NCBI GenBank assembly: GCA_965217125.1
Contig: OZ244244.1
Coordinates: 1,860,001-1,924,000, forward strand
Reading direction: 5' to 3'
Origin: JAAOIF01 sp965217125
GTDB taxonomy: Bacteria > Pseudomonadota > Gammaproteobacteria > PS1 > Pseudothioglobaceae
DNA length: 64,000 bases
Both the position numbers and the translations under genes were made by a program. The notes beneath the pieces were generated by a model. That model searched no databases. It was not told the DNA's origin and worked only from the letters and a program-made list of their open reading frames with translations. Each line of letters begins with the position of its first letter. Positions within the stretch are counted from its first letter, which is position 1. This document shows positions 8,081 through 17,537 of the stretch, one piece after another.

Positions 8081-9145
8081 ATGAAAAAAACTATGTCATT
8101 TGACTATATTAATGCTTTATTAAAGCAGCCGACCACACGCACTCCAGTTTGGGTGATGCGTCAAGCAGGGCGCTATTTGCCTGAGTATCGTGCTATTAGA
8201 AAAAAAGCTGGTGATTTTTTAAGCTTATGCAAATCACCTGAATTAGCCTGTGAGGTAACGATGCAGCCGATTGAGCGTTTTGATTTAGATGCGGCAATTT
8301 TATTCTCCGATATTTTAACCATTCCTGATGCGATGGGTTTAGGGCTGTATTTTGTTGAGGGTGAAGGGCCAAAATTTAAAAATCCAATTAAAAATTTAAA
8401 GCATATTGAAAAAATAACAAACAATGTAAATGAGGATTTAACTTATGTTTTTGATGCGGTTAGCACCATTAAAAAAGCACTAAACAACAAAGTCCCATTG
8501 ATTGGTTTTAGCGGCTCGCCATGGACTTTAGCCGTTTATATGATTGAGGGTAGCAGCAGCAAAACTTTTGCAAATACCAAAAAAATGCTGTTTAATGAAG
8601 CAAAAATACTACATCTGCTGTTGCATAAATTAGCCGATTCTGTGCTCAATTATTTAGACCAACAAATTTTAAGTGGCGCTGATAGTATTATGATTTTTGA
8701 TACTTGGGGCGGGGTTTTATCTAAACAAAATTATTTTGATTTTTCGCTAGATTATATGCAAAAAATTGTCCGCCGTCTAAAGGCAAAACACCCGAATACT
8801 CCGATTACTTTATTTAGTAAAAACGGCGGCAAGCACCTAAGCGAAATTGCCAACACCGGCTGTGATTGCATAGGCATTGATTGGACACTCGAGCTTGCAG
8901 ACGCACAACAACAAATTGGCGATAAAGTCGCCATTCAGGGCAATCTTGACCCCGCAGTAATGTATTGCTCGCCTGAAATTGTCAAACGAGAAGTGCAAAA
9001 AGTGCTGTCTCAATTCAAAGGCAATACCGGACATATTTTTAATCTCGGACACGGTATCACCCCCGATGTCAATCCTGAAAATATGACAGTATTGGTCGAT
9101 TGCGTGCATCAATTTAGTGCAAAATTACATAGTGAGCAAAGCTAA
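8081..9145 (+). CDS. hemE: Uroporphyrinogen decarboxylase
   Basis: Decarboxylates uroporphyrinogen III to coproporphyrinogen III in haem and sirohaem-related synthesis; cytosolic TIM barrel. From this ATG it is 354 residues, normal length. The signature RQAGRYLPEY lies at about residues 27-36, GFSGSPWTL near 142, and the C-terminal NLGHGI motif binds substrate carboxylates. The frame is also open three codons upstream to a TTG (8072). A second ATG lies at 8093. I chose 8081 for length; no strong Shine-Dalgarno sequence decides it. It is the first gene of a run hemE-trpA-accD-fkpB-ispH. Confidence 0.96.
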   Translation: MKKTMSFDYINALLKQPTTRTPVWVMRQAGRYLPEYRAIRKKAGDFLSLCKSPELACEVTMQPIERFDLDAAILFSDILTIPDAMGLGLYFVEGEGPKFKNPIKNLKHIEKITNNVNEDLTYVFDAVSTIKKALNNKVPLIGFSGSPWTLAVYMIEGSSSKTFANTKKMLFNEAKILHLLLHKLADSVLNYLDQQILSGADSIMIFDTWGGVLSKQNYFDFSLDYMQKIVRRLKAKHPNTPITLFSKNGGKHLSEIANTGCDCIGIDWTLELADAQQQIGDKVAIQGNLDPAVMYCSPEIVKREVQKVLSQFKGNTGHIFNLGHGITPDVNPENMTVLVDCVHQFSAKLHSEQS

Positions 9146-9147
9146 TC

Positions 9148-9948
9148 ATGTCTAGAATTATCAACATTTTTAACCAACTTAAATCAAGCAATAATAAGGC
9201 TTTTATCCCCTTTATTACTGCGGGTGATAGCGGGTTGGACACTACTTTTGAATTGATGCAAAGTTTGGTTGCAAATGGTGCTGATGTGATTGAACTGGGA
9301 GTGCCTTTTTCTGACCCGATGGCAGATGGTCCTGTCATTGCAGCCTCTCATCAGCGTGCGGTTGATGACGGTGTGAGCTTGCAAGATGTTTTGGATTTGG
9401 TTAAACAATTTAGAAAAACTAACAATGCCACAGCGATTGTGTTGATGGGTTATCTCAATCCTATTGAGGTGTTTGGTTATCAACGCTTTGCCAAATGTGC
9501 TGCTCAAAGTGGCGTGGATGGCTTATTGGTGGTGGATATGCCGCCTGAAGAAGCACATGATTTAAAGCAATGTTTAGATGCTGCGGGTATTGACTTTATT
9601 TTCTTAGTAGCGCCAACCACAACCGATGAGCGTTTGGCATTTTTAGCGACAATTGCCTCAGGCTTTGTGTATTTTGTTTCGCTCAAAGGAGTAACTGGCG
9701 CGAGTCACCTAGACCTTGATTTAGTCAATACCAAACTAATAAAAATCCGCCAATTCATTGATTTGCCAGTAGGTGTTGGTTTTGGGATTAAAGATGCCAA
9801 GACCGCTCGGGCAGTTGCTCAAACTGCAGATGCAATTATTGTCGGCTCATCTTTAGTGTCATTTGTTGAGCAATATGCCCATGATAAGGCTAAAATGGTA
9901 GCAAGCGTTGGCGCATTATCTGCTGAAATGTCAGCAGCTATAAAATAA
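9148..9948 (+). CDS. trpA: Tryptophan synthase alpha subunit
   Basis: Cleaves indole-3-glycerol phosphate to indole for TrpB. It has 266 residues with the catalytic pair Glu49 (VIELGVPFSDP) and Asp60 (MADGPV) at the same numbers as the E. coli enzyme, and the phosphate site GVGFGI and IVGSSLV near the C-terminus. It starts 2 bases after hemE and ends 10 bases before accD, so it sits in a hemE-trpA-accD operon rather than beside trpB. trpA next to accD is a common gammaproteobacterial arrangement; hemE in front is less so. Confidence 0.98.
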   Translation: MSRIINIFNQLKSSNNKAFIPFITAGDSGLDTTFELMQSLVANGADVIELGVPFSDPMADGPVIAASHQRAVDDGVSLQDVLDLVKQFRKTNNATAIVLMGYLNPIEVFGYQRFAKCAAQSGVDGLLVVDMPPEEAHDLKQCLDAAGIDFIFLVAPTTTDERLAFLATIASGFVYFVSLKGVTGASHLDLDLVNTKLIKIRQFIDLPVGVGFGIKDAKTARAVAQTADAIIVGSSLVSFVEQYAHDKAKMVASVGALSAEMSAAIK

Positions 9949-9958
9949 AAGGTCTATT

Positions 9959-10798
9959 ATGAGTTGGTTAGAAAAAATCTTGCCCTCTATTACCAGTGTG
10001 GCAAAAAAGAATATTCCAGAAGGCTTGTGGAGCAAGTGTCCTCAGTGTGAATCTACCCTGTATGAAGCAGAATTAAAGCAGCGTAATTATGTTTGTCCAA
10101 ATTGTGATCATCATATGCGAATCTCTGCCAGAGCACGACTTTGCAATTTTTTGGATGCTGATGGACAACAAGAGCTTGCGCCTGATTTAGTTGCGACTGA
10201 CCCGCTTAAATTTAAAGACCAAAAAAAATATAAAGAGCGTTATGCTCAGGCACAAAAAAATACCAATGAAAAAGATGCACTGGTGGTTAAAACCGGCACA
10301 CTCAACAATATGCCGGTGGTGGTTGCGGCATTTGAGTTTAAATTTATGGGCGGTTCTATGGGCTCGGTTGTGGGTGAAAAATTTGTGCGTGCAGCACAAC
10401 AAAGTATCCTTAGCAATAGTCCGTTAATTTGTTTTTCTACCTCTGGCGGTGCGCGTATGCAAGAGGGCTTGTTTTCACTGATGCAAATGTCTAAAACATC
10501 GCTAATTTTGAAATTATTAAGTGATCAAAAAATTCCTTTTATTTCCATCTTGGCTGACCCAACCATGGGCGGAGTGTCTGCTAGTTTTGCTATGTTAGGA
10601 GATATTAATATTGCTGAACCGAACGCCCTGATTGGTTTTGCCGGCCCTAGAGTGGTTGAGCAAACAGTGCATGAAACTTTGCCAAAAGGGTTTCAACGCA
10701 GTGAATTTCTGCTACAAAAAGGTGCGATTGATATGATTATACATCGTCATCAATTACGCAATAAAGTGCATCAGTTGTTGTCTGCACTACATGGCTAA
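9959..10798 (+). CDS. accD: Acetyl-CoA carboxylase carboxyltransferase beta subunit
   Basis: Transfers the carboxyl group from biotin to acetyl-CoA together with AccA, giving malonyl-CoA for fatty acid synthesis. It is 279 residues. The N-terminal zinc ribbon has cysteines at 27, 30, 46 and 49 (CPQC...CPNC). The crotonase-fold carboxyltransferase domain carries FSTSGGARMQEG and the ADPTMGGVSASFA loop. The 3' end overlaps the FKBP-type gene by 8 bases, implying coupling. Confidence 0.98.
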   Translation: MSWLEKILPSITSVAKKNIPEGLWSKCPQCESTLYEAELKQRNYVCPNCDHHMRISARARLCNFLDADGQQELAPDLVATDPLKFKDQKKYKERYAQAQKNTNEKDALVVKTGTLNNMPVVVAAFEFKFMGGSMGSVVGEKFVRAAQQSILSNSPLICFSTSGGARMQEGLFSLMQMSKTSLILKLLSDQKIPFISILADPTMGGVSASFAMLGDINIAEPNALIGFAGPRVVEQTVHETLPKGFQRSEFLLQKGAIDMIIHRHQLRNKVHQLLSALHG

Positions 10799-11198
10799 AT
10801 ACAAAATCATCTACAAACTTAGCCATGCAAACGGCGCCTTAGTTGATGAATCTTGGGACACTTCATTAGCGTTTGAAATTGGCGATGGGCAACTTGCCCC
10901 CTGCTTGGAATCCTGTGTTGAAGAGGCTGTGGTTGGCAAGCCTCAAACTTTTTTGTTAATGGCAGATGAGGCTTTTGGCGCTGTTTATGATGAGGCGTTT
11001 CAAATTATGCAACGCAGCGATTTTCCCGATGAAATGAAGATTGAAAAATATAGTGCTATTGAATTTAAAACGCCTACTGGCGATAAATATGTAGGCTGCG
11101 TTGATAAAATTAAAGGCGATGAAATTACCATTAACTTTAACCATTCTTTGGCAGGCTGTGATCTTAGCTTTATGCTTGAAGTGCTGGAAAAATCATGA
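10791..11198 (+). CDS. fkpB: FKBP-type peptidyl-prolyl isomerase, SlpA/FkpB type
   Basis: A 135-residue prolyl isomerase/chaperone of the SlyD-like branch: FKBP strands at both ends with an inserted insert-in-flap chaperone domain in the middle (about residues 55-115). There is no histidine-rich tail, which separates it from SlyD. Some active-site aromatics are not obvious, so isomerase activity may be weak. In E. coli the homologue also sits immediately upstream of ispH; here the genes overlap by four bases (ATGA), and accD overlaps on the other side. Confidence 0.88.
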   Translation: MAKYKIIYKLSHANGALVDESWDTSLAFEIGDGQLAPCLESCVEEAVVGKPQTFLLMADEAFGAVYDEAFQIMQRSDFPDEMKIEKYSAIEFKTPTGDKYVGCVDKIKGDEITINFNHSLAGCDLSFMLEVLEKS

Positions 11199-12118
11199 AG
11201 ATTTTACTTGCTAATCCACGAGGTTTTTGCGCTGGCGTTGAGCGCGCTATTGAAATTGTCGAGCGCGCCATAAGGCAGCATGGCGCACCCGTATATGTGC
11301 GTCATGAGGTGGTGCATAATAAATTTGTGGTTAATGACCTGAAAACCAAAGGTGCTATTTTTGTTGAAGAAATTGCTGAAGTGCCAGCAAGTGAAGTGGT
11401 GATTTTTAGCGCCCATGGCGTGTCGCAAGCGGTGCGCCGTCAAGCTGGTGAGATTAATGCCACCATTTATGACGCGACTTGTCCATTGGTGACTAAAGTG
11501 CATAAAGAAGTTGCACACAAACAAAAACAAAACCATCAAGTGATTCTTATTGGGCACGAAGGTCATCCCGAAGTTGAAGGCACATTAGGGCAATCGGCGA
11601 GCGAGCAAACCGTGCAACTGATAGAAACACTAAACGATGTTGATGCTTTAGTGCTGGACAATGCACCTATTTCCTACACCACACAAACTACCTTATCTGT
11701 TGATGATACTCAACAAATAGTTGATGCGCTTAAACAAAAATTCCCCAATATTCAATCGCCGAAAAAAGATGATATTTGTTATGCCACACAAAACCGACAA
11801 GACGCAGTTAAAGCACTGATGCGCAGTGCCGATATTTTATTGGTGCTTGGTTCGCGTAATTCATCAAATTCAAACCGCCTGCGTGAGATTGCCGATAAAA
11901 TGCACAAAACAGCTTATTTAATTGATAGTTGCAGCGAAATTCAAGCACATTGGTTGCAAGGTGTAGGCACTGTTGGCGTTACTGCTGGTGCTTCTGCGCC
12001 TGAGGTGCTGGTGCAAGATGTGATTAAGTATTTGTATAATCAAGGTGCAACTGAGGTGCTTGAAGTTAGCGGTGTTGAGGAAAATACACACTTTCTTGTG
12101 CCAAAACAATTAAGATAA
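11195..12118 (+). CDS. ispH: 4-hydroxy-3-methylbut-2-enyl diphosphate reductase
   Basis: Last enzyme of the MEP isoprenoid pathway; an iron-sulfur enzyme making IPP and DMAPP from HMBPP. The three cluster cysteines are visible: Cys12 (RGFCAGV), Cys96 (DATCPLV) and Cys195 (DICYATQ). The catalytic Glu and His motifs (GHEGHPEVEGT, about 120-130) are intact. It is 307 residues. It overlaps fkpB by four bases, which fixes the start. Confidence 0.98.
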   Translation: MKILLANPRGFCAGVERAIEIVERAIRQHGAPVYVRHEVVHNKFVVNDLKTKGAIFVEEIAEVPASEVVIFSAHGVSQAVRRQAGEINATIYDATCPLVTKVHKEVAHKQKQNHQVILIGHEGHPEVEGTLGQSASEQTVQLIETLNDVDALVLDNAPISYTTQTTLSVDDTQQIVDALKQKFPNIQSPKKDDICYATQNRQDAVKALMRSADILLVLGSRNSSNSNRLREIADKMHKTAYLIDSCSEIQAHWLQGVGTVGVTAGASAPEVLVQDVIKYLYNQGATEVLEVSGVEENTHFLVPKQLR

Positions 12119-12141
12119 TTTTTTTTACAAAGGGTAATAAT

Positions 12142-13104
12142 ATGATAAGCACAGCAATCCAGAGGAAAAAAACAGCACTTATTTGTGGCTCCTATGCTTT
12201 TGATAGCATTATGGTGTTTCACGACCAATTTAAAAACCATATTCTGCCAGATAAGGTGCATATATTAAATGTTTCCTTTTTAGTGCCGACCATGCGTAAA
12301 GAATTTGGCGGCTGTGCGGGCAACATTGCTTATAATCTACAATTATTAGGTGAAAATCCACTGCCAATGGCAACTGTGGGCGAAGACTTTGCACCGTATT
12401 TAGCGCGTATGGAAAAATGCGGCATTAACACCACTTATATTAAAATTATTAAGCACACTTACACCGCTCAGGCATTTATCACCACCGATATGGACGACAA
12501 CCAAATTACCGCCTTTCATCCTGGCGCGATGAGCAATTCTCATAAAAATAAAGTCAGCGATGCCAGCAAGGTTGATATTGGGATTGTCTCTCCAGACGGG
12601 CGTGAAGGTATGATTGCACATGCGCGGCAATTTGCTCAAGCCGGCATTCCTTTTATCTTTGATCCGGGTCAAGGTATGCCGATGTTTTCAGGCGAAGAAT
12701 TGATTACTTTTATTGAGCAGGCAAACTATATCGCGCTGAATGATTATGAAGCGCAAATGCTGCAAGATAAAACAGCACTTGATTTGAGCGCTATTGCCAG
12801 CAAGGTTGAGGCCTTGATTATCACCAAAGGTGCTAATGGTTCGCAGCTATATACTGGTGGCGAGCTTATCACCATTGCAGCTATTAAAGCAAAATCAATA
12901 CAAGACCCAACCGGCTGTGGCGATGCCTATCGCGCTGGCTTATTATTCGGTTTGATGTATGGGCTAGATTGGAAAACTTGCGCCCAGTTAGCGGGGTTAT
13001 TAGGTGCGATTAAAGTGGCACATTTAGGCACCCAAAATCATCAGTTTGATTTGCCAAAAATCGAGCAATTATATCAACAAAATTACGCGCAAAATTTATT
13101 TTAG
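12142..13104 (+). CDS. PfkB-family sugar/nucleoside kinase (adenosine-kinase-like)
   Basis: A 320-residue ribokinase-fold kinase. The N-terminal PfkB motif FGGCAGNIAYNL is at residues 55-66. The C-terminal signature DPTGCGDAYRAG (255-266) contains the anion hole and the catalytic base Asp261. The sequence is closest in style to the PfkB proteins often annotated as adenosine kinase in proteobacteria, but the substrate cannot be read with confidence. It begins 23 bases after ispH, so it may be read through from that operon; a tRNA-Thr gene follows. Confidence 0.85.
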   Translation: MISTAIQRKKTALICGSYAFDSIMVFHDQFKNHILPDKVHILNVSFLVPTMRKEFGGCAGNIAYNLQLLGENPLPMATVGEDFAPYLARMEKCGINTTYIKIIKHTYTAQAFITTDMDDNQITAFHPGAMSNSHKNKVSDASKVDIGIVSPDGREGMIAHARQFAQAGIPFIFDPGQGMPMFSGEELITFIEQANYIALNDYEAQMLQDKTALDLSAIASKVEALIITKGANGSQLYTGGELITIAAIKAKSIQDPTGCGDAYRAGLLFGLMYGLDWKTCAQLAGLLGAIKVAHLGTQNHQFDLPKIEQLYQQNYAQNLF

Positions 13105-13132
13105 TCATAACAAAAACAGCTAATTTTTGAGG

Positions 13133-13138
13133 TATAAT
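13133..13138 (+). promoter_or_regulatory. Probable -10 element for tRNA-Thr
   Basis: TATAAT lies 13 bases before the first tRNA base. No clear -35 partner was found. Confidence 0.4.
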
Positions 13139-13151
13139 TTACACTTTTTAT

Positions 13152-13227
13152 GCCGAAGTAGCACAGTTGGTAGTGCAACTGATTTGTAATCAGTAGGTCG
13201 CCAGTTCGAGTCCGGCCTTCGGCACCA
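13152..13227 (+). tRNA. tRNA-Thr (TGT anticodon)
   Basis: A full cloverleaf: 7-bp acceptor GCCGAAG/CTTCGGC, anticodon stem ACTGA/TCAGT around loop TTTGTAA (anticodon TGT), T-loop TTCGAGT, and an encoded CCA end. The single A-C apposition in the T stem also occurs in the E. coli tRNA-Thr as I recall it. Confidence 0.97.
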
Positions 13228-13232
13228 TATTT

Positions 13233-13264
13233 AACCCCATAACAAGTTGTTATGGGTTTTTTTT
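13233..13264 (+). terminator. Terminator after tRNA-Thr
   Basis: CCCATAAC-aagtt-GTTATGGG stem-loop followed by eight T residues, starting a few bases after the tRNA CCA. Confidence 0.9.
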
Positions 13265-13295
13265 AGAGGCAATGGCTCTAAATTAAGACCCTACT

Positions 13296-13886
13296 TTATT
13301 TAATGATATCAAATGCTGGACCAAGATTTAACTCAAAAGTTTGTGGATTGATTGTTTGATTGATTTTCACCTCGTCAAACATAATTACTACGGTTTGTTG
13401 TAAGGCGTTTTTAAAAGAGACTGCACTTAGTGTTTGCCCGCTAAAAGCAAATTCTAATTGCTGATATTTTGCCGAATTGCTATTTGCTTCATACCAATCA
13501 AAATCTGCTTGTCGATGAGAAAATATCGGTATATTTTTAAGGGCGCTGGGTTTGTTGATTAGCCAATATAGCGGTGTTTTTGCTAAGTCTGTAATTTGTT
13601 GCAAAACCGCCTGTTCAAGCTCTACATCAATCAGCCAGAATTGATTATCATTCAGTAATAATATTTGCTCATTTGGGGTGTTTGTCTGCCAGCGTAATTG
13701 TTTTGGTCGATTAAACGTCACGCTGCCAGAAGTGCTATTTAGCAGTTTGTCATCTTTGCTGTAGGTGTTTTGTATAAAGTTGGCACGCAGTGATTCTAAG
13801 TTATTAAAAAAATCAGTAAACTGATGATTAGTTGCACTAACTATATTAGCCCAAAATAACAGTAATATCAGGCTTTTAATTATCAT
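13296..13886 (-). CDS. lolA: Outer-membrane lipoprotein carrier protein
   Basis: Periplasmic chaperone that carries lipoproteins from LolCDE to LolB at the outer membrane. It is 196 residues with a signal peptide cleaved at about residue 18 (NIVSA). The LolA phrase LRANFIQNTYSKDDKLLNST, then SGSVTFNRPKQLRWQ, is typical. It overlaps the 3' end of ftsK by 11 bases. The ftsK-lolA order is the standard gammaproteobacterial one. Confidence 0.94.
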   Translation of the reverse strand: MIIKSLILLLFWANIVSATNHQFTDFFNNLESLRANFIQNTYSKDDKLLNSTSGSVTFNRPKQLRWQTNTPNEQILLLNDNQFWLIDVELEQAVLQQITDLAKTPLYWLINKPSALKNIPIFSHRQADFDWYEANSNSAKYQQLEFAFSGQTLSAVSFKNALQQTVVIMFDEVKINQTINPQTFELNLGPAFDIIK

Positions 13887-16182
13887 TAATTGGCTCTGGT
13901 GCTAATACTTGGCGGTTACCAGCGCCGTTCATAGTGCTGACTACGCCGCTGGCTTCCATATCTTCAATAATGCGAGCGGCACGGTTATAGCCAATCCGTA
14001 GTCGCCTTTGTAGGCTGGAGATTGAGGCGCGTCTGGAAGAGCTAACAATTTGCACTGCCTCATCATACAGCGGATCCATTTCTCCGCTACTATCGTTAGT
14101 AGTGTCTTCAAGGCTATCAGCAGATTCGCCAGATGCATTAAGAATGCCGTCTAAGTAGTTGGTTTGGGAATTTTCCCTTAAAAAGCCGACCACGCGCTCA
14201 ATTTCACCATCAGCAACAAAAGCACCGTGGATACGGGTTAAATGTGAAATGCCTGGGGTCATATAGAGCATATCGCCCATGCCTAAAAGCTGCTCAGCAC
14301 CGCCTTGGTCAAGCACAGTGCGAGAATCCACTTTTGAAGATACCTTAAAGGCAATACGCGTTGGTATGTTGGATTTAATCAAGCCGGTAATCACATCCAC
14401 ACTGGGGCGTTGGGTGGCAATAATCAGGTGAATGCCAGCGGCACGGGCTTTTTGTGCCAAGCGCACAATCAAGGCTTCAACCCGTTTTGCTTTAGCGCGG
14501 TCTTCTTGTGCAAGCGCACTCAGCATATCAGCAAATTCGTCAATCACTAACATAATCAATGGCAAAGTCTCTAACTCAGGCGCAGTTTCGCCCTGTTCGG
14601 CAATATTTGGGTTAAAAGATGGGTCTAACAAAGGCTTGCCTTTTTCTTTTGCTAACTTCAGTTTATTATTAAAACCTTCAATATTACGAACGCCAAACTT
14701 AGCCAATAATGAATAACGGCGCTCCATTTCATTCACCGACCAGCGCAGTGCGGCGGCGGCCTCGTTCATATCCGTTACCACTGGCGTGAGCAAGTGTGGA
14801 ATATCGATATAGCAAGCCAATTCTACGATTTTCGGGTCAATCATAATCATCCGCACCTCGTCAGGGCGCGCCTTATATAATATACTGAGGATGATGGCGT
14901 TAAGACTGACCGATTTACCCATCCCAGTTGCGCCAGCCACTAATAAATGTGGCATTTTTGCCAGATTAGCAATCACTGGATGACCATTAATATCCTTGCC
15001 CAGACCCATAGTTAGCATAGATGAGGAATCAGTAAAGGCATCAGAGGCAAGAATTTCTTTGAGAGCAATCATCTCGCGTTCAGAATTTGGAATTTCTAAC
15101 CCGATGACCGGCTTGCCGGGGATTACATCAACAATACGCACACTTTCCACCAATAAAGCGCGTGCTAAATCTTTATTCAGATTCATAATTTGAGAAACCT
15201 TAACCCCCGCTGCTAACGATAATTCAAATTGGGTTACCACAGGCCCCGGGATGACCGTGGTGATACTGACATCAAAGCCAAAATCTTTGAGTTTGAGCTC
15301 CACTTGGCGCGACATATCGTTAAGTTCTTGTTCAGAATAGCCATTATTATTAGTGGCAATTTCATCAAGCAAAGATAAATCTGGTAGCCCGCTTAAAGTA
15401 TCGGTGTTAAATAGATTAGAAGATGTTTTAACTGGTTTTTTAATGATTTTTTTAGTTTTATTTTGCAGTGCTTTTTTTCGGGCAAAAATGCTGGTTTTTG
15501 TTGGTTTGACGGTTTTTGTTTTGGCAGCCATTTTGGCAACTTTTTTAGCCGCTGCTTTGTTTTTGGCTTTAATCCGCGAGAGCCGATATTTGCTGAGTAA
15601 TTTAGCCAATATATTAGTAGTTGTGGAAAATATAGTTATCCACGAAGTAGCACTGCTGATATTAAAACTAATCATTATAATGCCAAGATAAATGATAGAT
15701 GCAGCCGAAGCAAACAGCGGACTAAAGTATTGATGCATTAAATAACCAATATCGCCACCAGCAATTGCACCGCCACCTTCAAGCGGGTCGGGGGTTTCAA
15801 TACTAAATAAAGCAGCAGTAAATAGTAGCAGCACAATAAAAAACAAAAAGCGTAGTAGCGTTATTAAATAATGTGGCATCTTGCCACTATTTTTATGAAT
15901 ACGCCAACCTAACCAAGCCAGTGCAATCGGTATCAAATAAGAGCTATAACCAAGCAATGAGAAAGATACATCACTGATACAAGCGCCAAATGCCCCCGCA
16001 TGATTTAGCACCACCAAACCGAGTGTATTAGAGCTGGAATAAGGATTTTCTAAGGGCGAGTGGCTAATCAACGCCAATAAATAGGTTAGGCTTAGCACAA
16101 CTAAGATAATAAAAAAAGCTTCATTTACAGTGCGAGAACGCGGCTGGCGAATGGGCTTTATGGGTTTGCTGTTTCTTTTCAA
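13876..16182 (-). CDS. ftsK: DNA translocase FtsK
   Basis: Septal DNA pump that moves chromosome termini and activates dimer resolution. It is 768 residues, short for the family because the linker is brief. About four transmembrane helices lie in the first 175 residues, then a Lys/Ala-rich linker (about 200-260), then the RecA-like motor with Walker A GATGMGKS near residue 415 and Walker B IMLVIDEFADM. A C-terminal gamma winged helix (about 700-768; RRASISSLQRRLRIGYNRAA) recognises KOPS. The start is a TTG; no in-frame ATG is available before the first membrane helix. It is divergent from trxB. Confidence 0.96.
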   Translation of the reverse strand: MKRNSKPIKPIRQPRSRTVNEAFFIILVVLSLTYLLALISHSPLENPYSSSNTLGLVVLNHAGAFGACISDVSFSLLGYSSYLIPIALAWLGWRIHKNSGKMPHYLITLLRFLFFIVLLLFTAALFSIETPDPLEGGGAIAGGDIGYLMHQYFSPLFASAASIIYLGIIMISFNISSATSWITIFSTTTNILAKLLSKYRLSRIKAKNKAAAKKVAKMAAKTKTVKPTKTSIFARKKALQNKTKKIIKKPVKTSSNLFNTDTLSGLPDLSLLDEIATNNNGYSEQELNDMSRQVELKLKDFGFDVSITTVIPGPVVTQFELSLAAGVKVSQIMNLNKDLARALLVESVRIVDVIPGKPVIGLEIPNSEREMIALKEILASDAFTDSSSMLTMGLGKDINGHPVIANLAKMPHLLVAGATGMGKSVSLNAIILSILYKARPDEVRMIMIDPKIVELACYIDIPHLLTPVVTDMNEAAAALRWSVNEMERRYSLLAKFGVRNIEGFNNKLKLAKEKGKPLLDPSFNPNIAEQGETAPELETLPLIMLVIDEFADMLSALAQEDRAKAKRVEALIVRLAQKARAAGIHLIIATQRPSVDVITGLIKSNIPTRIAFKVSSKVDSRTVLDQGGAEQLLGMGDMLYMTPGISHLTRIHGAFVADGEIERVVGFLRENSQTNYLDGILNASGESADSLEDTTNDSSGEMDPLYDEAVQIVSSSRRASISSLQRRLRIGYNRAARIIEDMEASGVVSTMNGAGNRQVLAPEPINDN

Positions 16183-16272
16183 GGTAGTTTTAGATGTTTA
16201 TTTAAGATATAAATGATGCGCGCTTGGTTTATAATATTTCAAATTGTATAAGTATAAAGGATTAGTATTCAA

Positions 16273-17214
16273 ATGAGTAAAAATAAACATTGTAAAGTAT
16301 TGATTGTTGGCTCAGGTCCTGCGGGATATGCCGCCGCCATTTATGCCGCCAGAGCAAATTTAAACCCAGTGATTGTCAGCGGTATGGAGCAAGGCGGACA
16401 ACTGATGAGCACCACTGATGTGGATAATTGGCCGGGCGATAATGATGGCGTTCAAGGTCCTGATTTAATGGTGCGGATGCAACAACACGCCGAGCGTTTT
16501 GATACGCAAATTGTGAATGACAGCATTAGCGAAGTTGATTTTTCGCATCAACCGTTCACCCTAATAGGCGCAACTACTTATACCGCCGATGCGGTGATTA
16601 TTGCCACAGGCGCTAGTGCGCGTTATTTAGGCTTGGATTCAGAAGAGGCCTTCAAAGGCAGGGGAGTTTCTGCTTGTGCTACTTGTGATGGTTTTTTTTA
16701 TCGTGGGCAAAAAGTCGCAGTGATTGGCGGCGGCAATACCGCAGTTGAAGAGGCGTTGTTTTTGTCTAATATTGCCGAGCATGTTACTATTGTGCATCGC
16801 CGTGATAAATTCTCCAGCGAAAAAATCCTCTCAGCCCAACTAATTCAAAAATCAAAAACCGGCAATATTAGCATTGAGTATAACCATAATCTTGAGGAAG
16901 TGCTGGGCGATACTATGGGCGTAACAGGCATTAGAATCAAAAATAATGACGGTAGCAGCAAAGAAATTGCCGTGCACGGGGTCTTTATTGCCATTGGCCA
17001 CACCCCGAACACTAGCATTTTTACAGGGCAGCTAAATATGAATCACGGCTATATCGAAGTGCAAAGCGGCACCCAAGGCAACGCCACACAAACCAGCGTT
17101 AAAGGCGTATTTGCAGCAGGCGATGTAGCCGACCACATTTACCGCCAAGCAATCACTTCCGCCTCTTCGGGCTGTATGGCAGCATTAGACGCAGAACGAT
17201 TTTTAGGCGATTAG
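16273..17214 (+). CDS. trxB: Thioredoxin reductase
   Basis: FAD/NADPH flavoprotein that reduces thioredoxin. It is 313 residues. The FAD site GSGPAGYAAAIYAARAN is at about residues 13-29, the redox-active CATC at 135-138, the NADPH Rossmann motif GGGNTAVEEALFL near 155, and the C-terminal FAAGDVAD motif follows. It is monocistronic, divergent from ftsK, with a tRNA-Phe gene 52 bases after it. Confidence 0.97.
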   Translation: MSKNKHCKVLIVGSGPAGYAAAIYAARANLNPVIVSGMEQGGQLMSTTDVDNWPGDNDGVQGPDLMVRMQQHAERFDTQIVNDSISEVDFSHQPFTLIGATTYTADAVIIATGASARYLGLDSEEAFKGRGVSACATCDGFFYRGQKVAVIGGGNTAVEEALFLSNIAEHVTIVHRRDKFSSEKILSAQLIQKSKTGNISIEYNHNLEEVLGDTMGVTGIRIKNNDGSSKEIAVHGVFIAIGHTPNTSIFTGQLNMNHGYIEVQSGTQGNATQTSVKGVFAAGDVADHIYRQAITSASSGCMAALDAERFLGD

Positions 17215-17230
17215 TTTTTTCATTTGTCGG

Positions 17231-17236
17231 TATAAT
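17231..17236 (+). promoter_or_regulatory. Possible -10 element for tRNA-Phe
   Basis: TATAAT lies 30 bases before the tRNA, with a GC-rich stretch (ATCCCGCAAGGGAG) between them. No clear -35 was found; weak call. Confidence 0.35.
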
Positions 17237-17266
17237 TCTCATTTTCAATCCCGCAAGGGAGCATTA

Positions 17267-17342
17267 GGCCACATAGCTCAGTCGGTAGAGCAAGGGACTG
17301 AAAATCCCTGTGTCCCTAGTTCAATTCTAGGTGTGGCCACCA
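17267..17342 (+). tRNA. tRNA-Phe (GAA anticodon)
   Basis: Acceptor GGCCACA/TGTGGCC, anticodon stem AGGGA/TCCCT around CTGAAAA (anticodon GAA), T-loop TTCAATT, CCA encoded. The type I restriction island begins about 200 bases after its 3' end. The 195-base gap to 17537 contains only AT-rich sequence with pyrimidine-rich TTTTGCTTCG-like repeats and no gene I can support. Confidence 0.97.
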
Positions 17343-17537
17343 TTTTTGCTTCGTTTTTACTTCGTCTTTTTGCCTTTTGCTTCGTTGAATTTTAAAAATA
17401 TTCGGTCATTTAGGACAACTAAACTCCCTTATATTTTAAAAATTCGCCTTGCAAAAAACAAAAATACTCGTAAAACTATTCCTGCTACTGCGTGTTGTGA
17501 TTTGCATTTAGGCTATAGTCGGTTACAATAAACTCTT

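Noticed and set aside
13152..13227. A-C mismatch in the tRNA-Thr T stem as an oddity
   Set aside because: The same apposition is, as I recall, present in the E. coli tRNA-Thr of this type, so it is not unusual.
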